Shown here: one piece after another, positions 36,201 to 48,200 of the stretch
Position numbering within the stretch: the stretch's first letter is position 1
Layout: every line of letters begins with the position of its first letter
Assembly: GCA_030248215.1 (NCBI GenBank)
Contig: JASANG010000097.1
Location: 124,001-188,000 of the forward strand
Direction: 5' to 3'
Source: Enoplolaimus lenunculus
Taxonomy: Eukaryota > Nematoda > Enoplea > Enoplida > Thoracostomopsidae
DNA length: 64,000 nt
Program-made: the position numbers and the translations under genes
Notes under the pieces: generated by a model
The model's input: the letters and a program-made list of their open reading frames with translations, nothing else
Database searches by the model: none
Told to the model about the DNA's origin: nothing

Positions 36201-39200
36201 AATACTGTTGACTTCCCTTTGATTTCTCCACTTTTTGCAAACGCTACCTATTTACAATTTGCTGGATTGCGAAATATAACTTACCACAAACTCATATGTA
36301 CAGGCTTGGTGAGAATTAAGTAACGTTACAATCTTATCACTTTATTATTTAATTTTTGTTCTAAGTCTCGATAGTGCTGTTGCAGGTTTTTATTCTGCCT
36401 GCCCAATGGTGTCAATGGCCTGTGTTTTTGGCTGTTTCGTATTATCCCTTTAATTTGCACCCTATACTTTTATGCCCACGTTTTATAGAATAGTGCGGAA
36501 TGAGAATTTTTACTATAAGCGTGTAGGTTCTTTTTCCATATTAAACATGTATGTACGTACAGACCAGGGTGCAACCGGAATTCCTGTTCCGGTTCCGGCA
36601 TTTTTTCGCCTTCCGGTTCCGGTAAATTTTTACCGGATTTAAAAATTCCGGTGTTATAATTTGCCCGTTTTCTTAACTTTGCTAATTTTTAAGAATCACT
36701 TTTGAAAGCCACTTGTACTCTGAATATAAGCCTTTGATGGTGAATTTCACTTCAATCGACGACGAAAATCTAAAATACAACAAATAAAATAAATACCTAT
36801 GTTCGACTAAGGTTATTTCACAAATAATAGAGCAAAAATACGATTAAAATGAAATTTTTGGTGAAATGCATTTTTCACTTTCCGGTTCCGGTTCCGGTAA
36901 ATTGTAATTCCGGTTGCACCCTGGTACAGACGTATCACTAACATAGTGTTTTGCACTTGTATGTTTAGATTTAATTTTAATTCGTATCACACCGGCTTGT
37001 TACAATTTCAGTGGTTCCTACAGAAGGCTCTGTGAGGTTGGGCGGCACCGTATACACATCAAATTGTAGCAAAAAATTATTAGACCAACCAAGATGCAAG
37101 CAATTTAAGTGTATATGAAGAATGCTCGAGATAGATTTGCGTGTTTTATTTTGGCGTTTTGGCTTGTGGATACTTTCTCCGCACATTCAATTCGAAGGTG
37201 TAGGCAAAAGCTAAGGCTTGAATAAGTTTTTCTTAAGTCTAAGCCTGCGATTAACGGTAATTGTGGGTGAAGATGTGGACGATTCATCGACTTTTTGCTT
37301 CAAATGCACAGCTTGATTCATCCCTCCCTGCATGCGCGTACTAATCATAACATTAGAATTAGAAATTTGCTATTCCATTTTGGTTTTTATTCAATGTGTG
37401 TGTAACAGCATGGTGGTAGTGTGGTTGTCAGGGTGCAACCGGAATTTCGGTTCAGGTTACGGCATCTTTTTCCGGTTTCGGTAAATTTTTTACAGTATTA
37501 AATTTTGGTTGGTGGCAAGTAAACATTTTACAAAAAAATGACGATAAAAATAAAATAGATTTTATTAGCATACTTTATAAAACTTAACAATCACCGAAAA
37601 TAAACCATCGAAGGTAAATTTCTCTTCCGTGTATAATGAACAAATTGAAAATGCAGCCCGTTAAGTAAGTACCTATCTTCAGCTAAGATAATTTCACCAA
37701 TAATATAGGAAAAGAATATTAAAATAAAGTTTTTGGTGGCGTGTATTTTTAACTTTCCGGTTCCGCCAAATTGTAATCCCGGTTGCACCCTGGGTAGCGG
37801 CTTTAATTCTATATTTTGCATACTTTCCTTTAAAGTTAGTGGTGTCAGTCTTCCTGCGAAGTGTTTAATCATTCGCATGATTACAAAGCTAATGTAATGC
37901 GACTAATTTTGTAACCAGCTTGTTTATAGTTTTATTTTGTAGGTGAAAATTTAGCAATAGTATTCAGATTGCAAGTGATTTTTACATAAAATCTTGTGTA
38001 ACGTAATGTCATTGTTATATACAATCTATTTGGGTGGGTAGCGGACAAAGTAAGCGACCTGTCTATTTACATAGGTTTTCTGATACAATTAACTGTTCCA
38101 TGCGAAGTCATGTTGATTTTGCAGATCCTAGTGAACTGCTGACAAATTTTGAGAACACTGTGTTTTGGGTCCATTTTCGCATCGTCATTGGTTTTTAAAA
38201 CCTGTACGAACTCATGTAACTGAGAGTTTGATAATTTTTACTAAAGAAGGCCAAATCAAATATAAAACTGCTGAATTTCGAACTTCACCATTCACTGGTT
38301 CGTATGTTACAAGACCTATCACCAACGGATGATTGTGTTGCGTGTTAGGTTTGGAATGGAGTACGTTTTCCAGTACGTTTTTATTAAAATATAATTAGAA
38401 TATATCGCGTTCATTTGTGAACACGTTTCAGGCTCAGCGTCATATTCTTCATTTTCGGCGTTCTGTAACTGAGATGTCCCGAGGTCAGGATTTTATATGA
38501 GCCAAGGCTCACGCCCTTGTACTGCAACCGGCATCAAGAAATTTAGCCACACTCATATATATGCACAGACACATTAATGCATGCAGCATGTTTGCAAAGT
38601 TACAAAATCGACAAAGACTCTGTGCAGGGTACAGATGGGTAAATATGTGAAACAACTTAAAATTGTCAAAACTCGGGGGGGGGGGGGGTGAAGCAGACTA
38701 TTTTGTGCCACACTTTAAATACGTATCATGAACGCATGCTTAAAGAACTATCGGTTCTCGTTCACTTTCCCAACAGGAAGGTGTAGGCTGCATCTGTCCT
38801 GGGGATACGATTTTTACCGGCGTCGGGTTCAGGGTTGAACATGATTGACAGTTTTGGTGGTTGTTCGATTTGGTTCGTGGAAACGAAAGTATAAACTAAC
38901 GGAGTCAATCTAAGTTAGAAAAACCTCATGAATCTATTTAAGCTTTTGAATATCTGATTTTTGGCCTTGTCCACAACACCGTGTGGCGTCGGTACCGGTG
39001 CTGTGGCACGGGCCCTGGTAGCGCGGCCTTGCTTCGACCCTGTGAAACCGCTAGTTCACGATATGGCATAGGCTTAGTTTTATGCATTGGTATGCTTTTT
39101 CAAAATACAAAGTCTAATCGTTGCAATAAGCCTAACGGCAGATGTGGCCGAAAAGTGTACGAGAGCCGAGCAACTTATCATCATGTTTTTGGCTCTTAAT

Positions 39201-42200
39201 CATTATTTCACGGCTCTTAAACAGCCAGTTATGGAAATGAAACCATCAGCTGCTCAGTTTTATATTTCATTTTTCACAAAACTGGGGAAAATTTAAGCTG
39301 TAATCTGTGTAATGAATGCTAAATTATAGATAGTTTTATATTCATAATGATGGTGAAATCTATATTTTATATTTAGTCCTATAGATATTATATTCAAGCA
39401 TTAATGTGCAACATATTGTATTTTTAATACAATATGTGGGCTTGAATGCTGCTACGTAATGGTTTCAGGGGGTTGTTGTATATGAATTTTGATGTACACA
39501 CAACTGGACAAATTGTTTCAAAACACGAATAATTCGCTTGAGAGCATTTAAATACTGCATTTAAAAATTACGCGGTGTGGATAGTGCAGCTGGAATTAAA
39601 AATACCGCAAACGAAAAGTGAAAATATACGGAATTTTTTCTACCTGAACCAGAACTGGAGTGAACGTAAAAATATTTGTTAGGGAAAATTAATTCTTAGC
39701 ACAATGTGATTGAAAATAACACCAACTCCAGACTTTTTTCGTGTATTTGTCGCAAAACTTGTTAACATGCGACGTCTGTCAATGGTCATTTTGAAGAAAT
39801 TCTGTGGAATGGTCAAATTTGGCGAAGAATAAAAAAGCGGAAAAGTTTAACATTAATTTTTAATCACAAATTAATTAAGTACCACCCGAAATGGTATGAT
39901 AAAAATACACCGGATTTGGCTCTTGTGGGCCTTTGCCCGCAGGCTAAGGATCACGATTGGTTACGCTTGGGCTTTTCAAAACAAAGCCATATCCTAAACC
40001 GTTGTTTAAGCCTTTAACAAAACATGGGCCTATGCCTAAGCGTTTATCCTTAAATGTAGGTGGCGAAAATGTACGAAATCGCCGGAATTAATATTGGAAC
40101 CGGATAGTGAGAGTTAGAGTTTAGACCTCACCAAAAATCGCTGCCGGTGTCGGTGGTAACGCACCCCAAACCCACAATTGGGGGCCCACTTTGGCAAACT
40201 AGAAAATTTTTTTGCTGACCACGAAGTTATAGAGTTGTAACACAATTTATTGGGGGCCCCTATCGGAATTTTGAAATTTTATTTTTAATTCTACTTGTTG
40301 TTGTAGATTGCATAATACTTGTGTATTATTTATGTATTAAATTGCTTTCGCTAAGTTAACTTATTAATAATTGATTGTAGTTTAGCTTTACAGAACCAAA
40401 AATCATCGCCTCGACCATTTTGAAAATTGTTGTCAGCCAACAGACACCCTAAATCAACATTATATTTGTCAATACAAATTACGTAATATCCGTACAGTCA
40501 CAAAATATTTCGTTCCGATTCAGACTTCGAGTATAATTCCGGTATAAATTTGCCGTTCCGATTCCGGTATAATCCAGTTCCTTTTTGCATCCTGGTGTCC
40601 GACTATCTTAACGCCGGCCCTGTCAAAAATAAAAAAAACATTCACGAATATGCATTTCAACGCGTTTTAACAAATTGTTATGCAGTTTTTAGCAACAGGG
40701 GAATATTTGAATTCGCTTTTGAACTGAATTGAAAATAAAACGAGCGAGTGTAATTTTACAAACGCGTAGGACACAGTTGAAAACGTGGCTAATGTAATGT
40801 ACACAGAGTAGTCTACGTGGAATTATACGATTCGTTAATCTCGCATTTGAAGAGTCTTCGGTATGCAACGGCGCATTGATTATTTTGGGAACCGGGTTAC
40901 GGTCTATTAAAATTTCAAAGTCAAGGTTCAACGTGATACTAATGTTTCGAAAACTACTCGGGAGAAATGACAAATGGGTTTAACCGCTTCGATCCCCCCA
41001 TGCCTACGTCATTCTCTATATGGTTTAAGCGTTAAGTTGGATTGGTAGAAGTATTGTCAGTACGCGATTGAATTAGGTCAGGTGTATGGTATACGTGTTC
41101 AACGCTGAAGTAACTAAGGTTTATTAGCTGGGAAAAAAGTTGATTGCTTTTGCTGAATGCTGCGGTTTTGTTCGTGATAAAAGTTGCTATTTTGAACATT
41201 TGTGATTGCGCAAAATAGGAAATTATAATTTGTAGCTGGTTTAGACAGAAGCGAACTTTCTGTGTTTATGAGCTGTGTTGGATGAGCGTTTAATAAGTAA
41301 AGCCCTATTCATACGTGCAAGTTTGGTCAAGAAGCAGTTTTGAACTTTTTACAACTGCAAAGTATTCACTATCCCAAACAGGTCCGAGAGGGCTCCCCAA
41401 TGGAATGTTTCACAGCTCGTATAACTTCGTGGTCCGCGAAAATTTTTTTCCTGGCTTGCTATCAATTGAGACATATCGTCAGCTTTGGTGGGAGGCAGCG
41501 TACAACCGGAATTCCGGTTCCGGCATTTTTTCACCTTTCGGTTCCGGTTCCGGTAAATTTTTACCGGATTTAAAAATTCTGGCGTTATAATTTGGCCGTT
41601 TTCTTAACTTTGCTAATTTTTAAGAATCTCTTTTGAAAGCCACTTGTACTCCGAATATAAGCCATTGATGGTGGATTTCACTTCAGTCGCCGACAAAAGT
41701 CTAAAATACACCAAATAGAATAAATACCTATGTTCGACTAAGGTTATTTCACAAATAATACATCAAAAAATAAGATTAAAATGAAATTTTTGGTGAAATG
41801 CATTTTTCACTTTTCGGTTCCGGAAAAATTTTTAAATTCCGGTTCCGGTAAATTGTAATTCCGGTTGCACCCTGGTGGGAGGCCCAGGGTCCGGAGTTTG
41901 ATTGGTTAATACGAATGTTCCTTCGACATGCTACTGCAAATATTTCGTTCAAGTTGCAGCTGCAACTTCTCGTTGCAAAATTTGCACGTGTGAATGGGGC
42001 TTACGGGTAAATTTTAATTTAGTGTTACATTTTGAAGTTCGTGCAAATTTTGTTAAAATAATATTTTAAAATATCGGGTAAATGCGGTGTTGTGTTTCAG
42101 CATTGGTTACTTATATTATCATCTGTGTTGTATATAACATTTGATTGATAATGCGTATTTCGTGGATTTGTTGTACATATTTATTGTACTGTTTGAGTGG

Positions 42201-45200
42201 GTAAGTTGAACCAATTTGGCATTTGCCTTGACTATTTTGTTTACCACGCCAGGTATTAATGCTCTGCATTACTGTATGATTGCTATAAAATTTGCTATGG
42301 CAATTTGTGAGTCGCCAAAATATTCGCAAACAGTCTTGGAAAAATAGAAAAATGTCGAAATAAAACTTATTGTAGAAGTGGGATTTTTATGTTTATGTAA
42401 TTGAAGAACTGAATACGGATTTTGATTGGCTAAATTTTTGTCGTTGCGTAGCTGGATTACAATAGCAGATGCGTCGGTCGGTGGCCGCATCCCAGAAGAA
42501 TTTGGAAATTTGTTTTGATACGTAACTCAACGGTTAACTTGTATACACTTTGAGACGAGGCTAGGTAAATCAAATTTATGGGTACATTAAAGATACTCTT
42601 ACTTTTGTCAACGTATTAACAAGTAGCTTCCCGCTTATACAGTACTGAGAAATTTGAAGATTTAGGTTCGTGGACACGTTCGCCTCTCCGTGCGTTCGGT
42701 TCGTGGGCATTCGCTGGGTCCCGATGGAATGGGGTGCGCTTCAACCTGGAGCCCCCTGGTTCGCAACCGGGAGAATCAATTTCTTAAGTAATTTTTAAGC
42801 AAGAAATTTCTGCTTTTTAAGAAAAATTCAATTTAACCATGTCTGATTGGAGTGTATTCCAAGTGAACACACTTTACACGTTTATGCGCCGTTCACAATA
42901 ATTTTGTCAACGGTGCCACAAAATATGCCATAGCCCAAGGCTATCACGAGGTCATTTTCAAAATAACCCGGAAGCCGGGCAGGCCATTGGGCCCTCAAAA
43001 GAAGCGCATAACACACAGAAAAGAAAAAAAAAAAAAACGAAAAAAAAAAAAATGATCAATTTTGAGGCAAAACCTTGATTATGAACACTTTTGAGCAGGA
43101 CAGGAGGAACTACTCGAGTGTGAAGAAAGTTGCAAACCCCTGTTGGATAGAATACACCAGACGGTTGAAGCTCCGGGTTAACTCAGCTGTTAAATAATCG
43201 AGTTTAGATTATTAGTCGCTCAAGATGACGTCAGCGATTCCAGTTTTAACGAACATGTGATTTTGTTGACGCGTGAAACAATAAAACAGCGTTTGGAGCG
43301 TTCGCTTGCAACGATGATCATGTTTTTTGCTCCATGGTGCCAGCATTGTATACAAACGATACCTGTGGTTCGAGAAGCGGCATCTGAAGCGGCAGAAATC
43401 CCGGTGGAAGGCGGTGTACAGTTTGCGTCGGTCAACTGTGATGTATATCCTGACCGTGAGTACATTTTTTTGTGTTATGTAATTAGATTATTAATTATGG
43501 AAACCGCATTCTCAAATGTATAATAGCATCCGTGATTAGTTGAAGAAACGAATAACGGGAGTCGGTCAGTTGTAGCAACATTTCGGTTAAAGGTGATAAG
43601 TGCATGCTATACGTATTTGAGAATATGGGCCTACGCTAATGTTAGTTGATATCCCCAGACTCGTTTGTAATTGTTCGATTGGCTGAAATTCGTATGCTTT
43701 ATTGTGAGATTTGTTCTTTGGGATGTGCGAACAACTTATTGCAATGTGCGAAAAAGTTAATTTCATTATGGTCCACAAAATTTGAAAAAACTCAAGCCGA
43801 GTGAGCAAATCTTTCTTTGAAAACGTACCGAAAGATGCGAAAACAGCCAAAATGGAGTTAGATAATCATTGTGTGACGGTGTCGTTCAAGTTACTTAAGT
43901 GGTATTACAATATAGTGACTGTTTTGCTTGTACACTTTCCTCACGTATTTATGATTAGGCTTATAATAAAGCTTACTTTAGCCTAAGTCAATACATAACC
44001 CGTTTGTCTAAGCCTAAGCCCAAACGTTGAATGTGTTGTGAAAGTGTACAAAAGTCCAAAAAACGCTTTTTTTCAGTTTGCCAAATGTACAGAGTGACGA
44101 GTTACCCAACGTTTAAGCTGTTCAAGTATGCGGACGAAGCTCAATTGTATCAGGGGCCAAGACAAAAAGACGAACTGGTAAAAGCATTGCAGGACTTTGC
44201 TGCACGAAACATTGATGCGTAAGTCGGCACTGTGTTTGCTTTCGAAACTATTTTAGTGTTTTAGGATCTTGTACATGTTTTGTACCACATAACAGGCTTA
44301 AGCGAAGTTTTTAGTCATAGACAAAGTCGTTTCCTAAGGTGTTGTATGATAGGGATTATGTTTACTACGGTTGTATAATTTTATGTTTTGGACATTGAAA
44401 ACAGTGAAATTTGTTTTGCTGAATTAAGCTATAAAAGCGGATGATACAAGTGTCATTGCTGCCGCGTCACATATTTTTCAAATTAACGCAATGTAATGAT
44501 TGGTTTCGTCTAAATTGCAGACTTGGTCAAGTGTTGTACGATAGTGATTATGCTCACTATGGTCCTGTATTGTCATTATCTCGAGAGACTTGGCATTTAA
44601 CTCAATCTGCTCCTGTTGCGATGGTTATGTTTTTTCAAAGCTATTGCTCACAGTGTCGAGCGGTTGTGCGAGAATTTGGCAGCGCCGCAATGGTACTCGC
44701 ACAACAGCCGGACGTTGATGGAAAATTTTTTGCCACCGTCAATTGCGACAAGAATAAAGGTTAGAACTCATGTTAAAGATATAGAGACTTGAGATAAGGG
44801 GACTGAGAGATTTAGGAACTGGGAAGCTTATGATTTGGATTTTGTTCAGTGTTATAGGCTTAGGCTTAGTGTTTATACGTGCTGAACCATCGCTATAATA
44901 ATAAAAATTATTATTATTATTATATATTATTATTATATATTATTATTATATATTATTATTATTATTATATATTATTATTGAGCGAAGCGAAACTCCGAGC
45001 GAAACTCGGAGTTTCGCGAAGCGTTGTATGTTTTGTACTTGGGGGTCGAAATGTGGATGTCCGTCCGTCCGTCCGTCTGTCCGTCCGAAAAGAATCTCAG
45101 GAACTGCTGAACCGATTTTGATAAACTTTTTTTGTTTGAAAGCCAATTATCCTGGGGTGTTAACCTTGCATTGGAGTTTTAAAATTGCAAGCCGTTTGGT

Positions 45201-48200
45201 AGCTACAGGCTAATTTGCATAATTAATTAAGCCTAAATTAGGACTTTCCATAATATTTCACTAATTATTACAGTTAGAAGCAATCTAATTTTAGCATTAA
45301 AGGGTTTTCGGGTGCGAGGAATCTGCGTAGACTGTTTGCAAACCTCCAAAACCGATGATTAAGCAGTCAGCTAATAGATAATTTGCATATTAGTATAGGT
45401 TCTAAGCCTAAATTAGGACTTTTTACAATATTTCACTAATTATTAAGGTTAAAAGCAATATAATTTCAGCACTAAAGGGTTTTTAGGTGCATGGAATTTG
45501 AATAAATAGTTTACAAACATCCAAAACCGATAATTGAATAGTTAGCTAATAGCTAATTTGCATATTAGCTTAATTGACAGGACAAAATTAGGACTTTTTA
45601 AATTATTCCAAAAATTATAGGGTGGGTGAAGGGTTTTTGGGTGCGAGGAATCTGAGGAAATTGCTTACAAACCTCCTAAATCGATAAAGGAATAGTTAGC
45701 TAATAACTAATTTGCATATTATCTTAATTGCTTACGTGTGTTCGAGCTTCGCTCAATAAATGTAGTCCCACTACGACTGGTATATTATTATTATTAACAA
45801 GTTAGAACTCTACTGTAACTTCTAAACTTTGGACTTGTGTTTAATGGTACGGCCCATGTGTTGAATGGGGCCGTAACAGTAGTATAGACACATTTGTGAG
45901 CCTTAACGTAAAGATAAGCAGATACCTAAGCCTGAATTGATTAAGCTTATTCGGTTGCACACTTGTGCAAAAACGGTTCGCCTCTGATCTACACATGGCC
46001 TAAACCCAACCGTGGATAGAACCAGTGTTTTACTTGATAAGTTTATTTTTAGCTCTGTGTGACGAATTTGGAGTAGAAAAAGTTCCGAGTTTCAAATTGT
46101 TTCATTGGAGCCGATTTTACAAGGATTATACGGACACAACAAAAACTCAGCATAGTTTTTTCAATGCTGTACGTAACGCTTCGTTTCACGTTCCGTAAGT
46201 AGTCTTTTTCTTTTTCCAACAAGGATATCGTTTGTCCAGAACAGGAACTGGATTTCGAAGTATTTTCAGCACCGAGTCACTTACTTCTTAGTGCAAACGT
46301 GCCTTAACTTAAGACACAAACTATTTTATTAATACAGTCATTGTGTCCATGGAAACGTAAACGCCAAATAAAGTTATTTAAATCGTTTGGTGTCTTCCGC
46401 TTTGGACTTTTAAACGCTTCGTCATTTTATTAAATTTAGTTTGAAAAGCTTCAATCGACGGCTTTATTTTGTTTACATCTTCGTCGGATTAAAAGTCAGG
46501 ACTTAAATGGATATATTTTTGTGTTTTTTGTTTGAATTTCCGTTTAAAAAATACAGCGAATGGCGCTATCGTATTCAGTTGTATCGTTAAAATTATTATA
46601 TATTATTTGAATTTCAGTTCAAAAGATGCTGCACTGTCTGGTGCGAAACAAGATGCGTCAGAATATGCGTCTGCCGGTAAAAAACCAAGTGGTGGCGGCG
46701 GTAACATCAAATCCTTTACTGGATATTTTGAGAAAGACATTGAGCACTTGGAAGAATTGAATTTTCAGTCATCACTCAATCAGTATCACACTGTGCTGGT
46801 TATGTTCTATGTACCCTGGTGTGAACATTGTAAGGAAGCAAAAGAACCGTTTCATGAAGTTGCAGCACAATTGACCCGGCAGCAACGTAAAGTGACGATA
46901 AAAACCGCTGCGGTGAATTGTGAACATCAAAGAGGTAGGCAAATTAGTGATTCTGGGGGCAAGCATAGAGCAGACTCGGCTAAACACAAGAAGAATAAAG
47001 TATCCTGACAGAGGTGGACCATAGTTGTAGAAGGCAGTTGGGTTGGTGGTGTCGGGGTGCAGTGTTTTACTGGCCCGCGGTAACATAATTTCCTACTTCG
47101 GGTTTCAGGTACCTAATTTTTCTCTTTTTTATCTTGGGTCATAGTGTGTCTTTGTGGCTACTGCAAAAACTACTGGCTCTTATACGCTTCCTCTCATATT
47201 TAAGGTTTAGACTTTGGGTTAGGCTTTTGAAAAATGATGGCGCAAAGTCTTAGGCACAGACAAGGCATGTTAGCCTTTTTGCAAGACTTAATCTGAGCCT
47301 TAGTGTTTAATGCCACGGATACTGTATACCAGCCGAAATATTTAAATGTTGAACGTGTGTTAAACTTTAAGTTATGTTTTGCTTATTGGGATTCGCAAGC
47401 CCTATTCGCCTTTAATTTTCAATAGGTCATGTTTACCACTGAGGTAACTGTGAAAGATAAATAAATTTTTAAATATGTATTTTATGCACGTCTTTAAAAA
47501 TATGTCGGCTAATGCTTTGCTCTGCTTTAGCAGCGATGTCTTAGTTTTTAGTTGAACGTTTGTTTTAATTTCACCACAGAGCATACGTCAACCTAGACTG
47601 TAAGTACATCCCCTTCCGCAATATTTGGATAGGCAAAGAAGGCACATTTAAATTGCACAGGGGTTAAAGTGGCGTTATACAGTCGAGGACAAAATTAAGT
47701 GCAATTTGCATTCTAAACCGCGGGTTTGACGACGATTATTCGTTTGTTGGACGCAATCGTTTGCAGACGCGATTTGTATTTCTCGCGGTTTACTAATTCG
47801 CTGAGGTATGCATTTAGCCCAAACCGAAGCCTACGGTTAGTAAAATAATAGACAATAGTATGGGGGAACGTTTGCAAGAGTGCCTGGAAAAAATGTTGCA
47901 GTTGAAGCTGATTAGTGTCATATTTTACTTGAAAAGTACGTATATGATTTGTTTCAGATTTTTGCGCAAAACAAAATATTCATGGCTTTCCAGAGTTTCA
48001 TGCTTATATAAACGGTCATTATCAACGCAAATACACCGGTCGCATTGCTGTTGATGAAATTTTAAATGAATTAAAACGTCTGTCTGAAACAAAATTGGAG
48101 TACGTATACAAAGACTACGTATGTAACTGTGTGTATCTGCATACAAGACAAACAACATAATGTACCCAGTGTGCATTACCATCCGTAACTCTCGTAAGAA

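Larger units (their letters stand above)
36933..43207. other. Long PDI intron inside module 4
   Basis: Non-coding as far as I can see. Contains hAT-like copies C and D, a TAA-flanked MITE, a family 2 hAT-like copy ending near 40596, a run of at least 13 G at about 38675, and A-rich tracts near 43026. I searched by eye for a thioredoxin second-half exon (LC...GYPTFK) and found none. Confidence 0.5.

Noticed and set aside
37006-37116. Possible missing second-half exon of module 4 after ACAATTTCAG
   Set aside because: The open frame (VPTEGSVRLGG...) lacks LC, the cis-proline GYPTF motif and any thioredoxin pattern.
36010-43207. Gene break, with a second PDI gene starting after 36 kb
   Set aside because: No ATG with a signal peptide precedes module 5, module 4 has no stop-containing terminal exon, and the 43216 acceptor keeps the frame. 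Still the main alternative to test.
44879-45213. ORFs reading CPSVRPSVRPK and similar
   Set aside because: They are translations of the CCGTCC run in the foldback element; the same peptide appears at copy 3.
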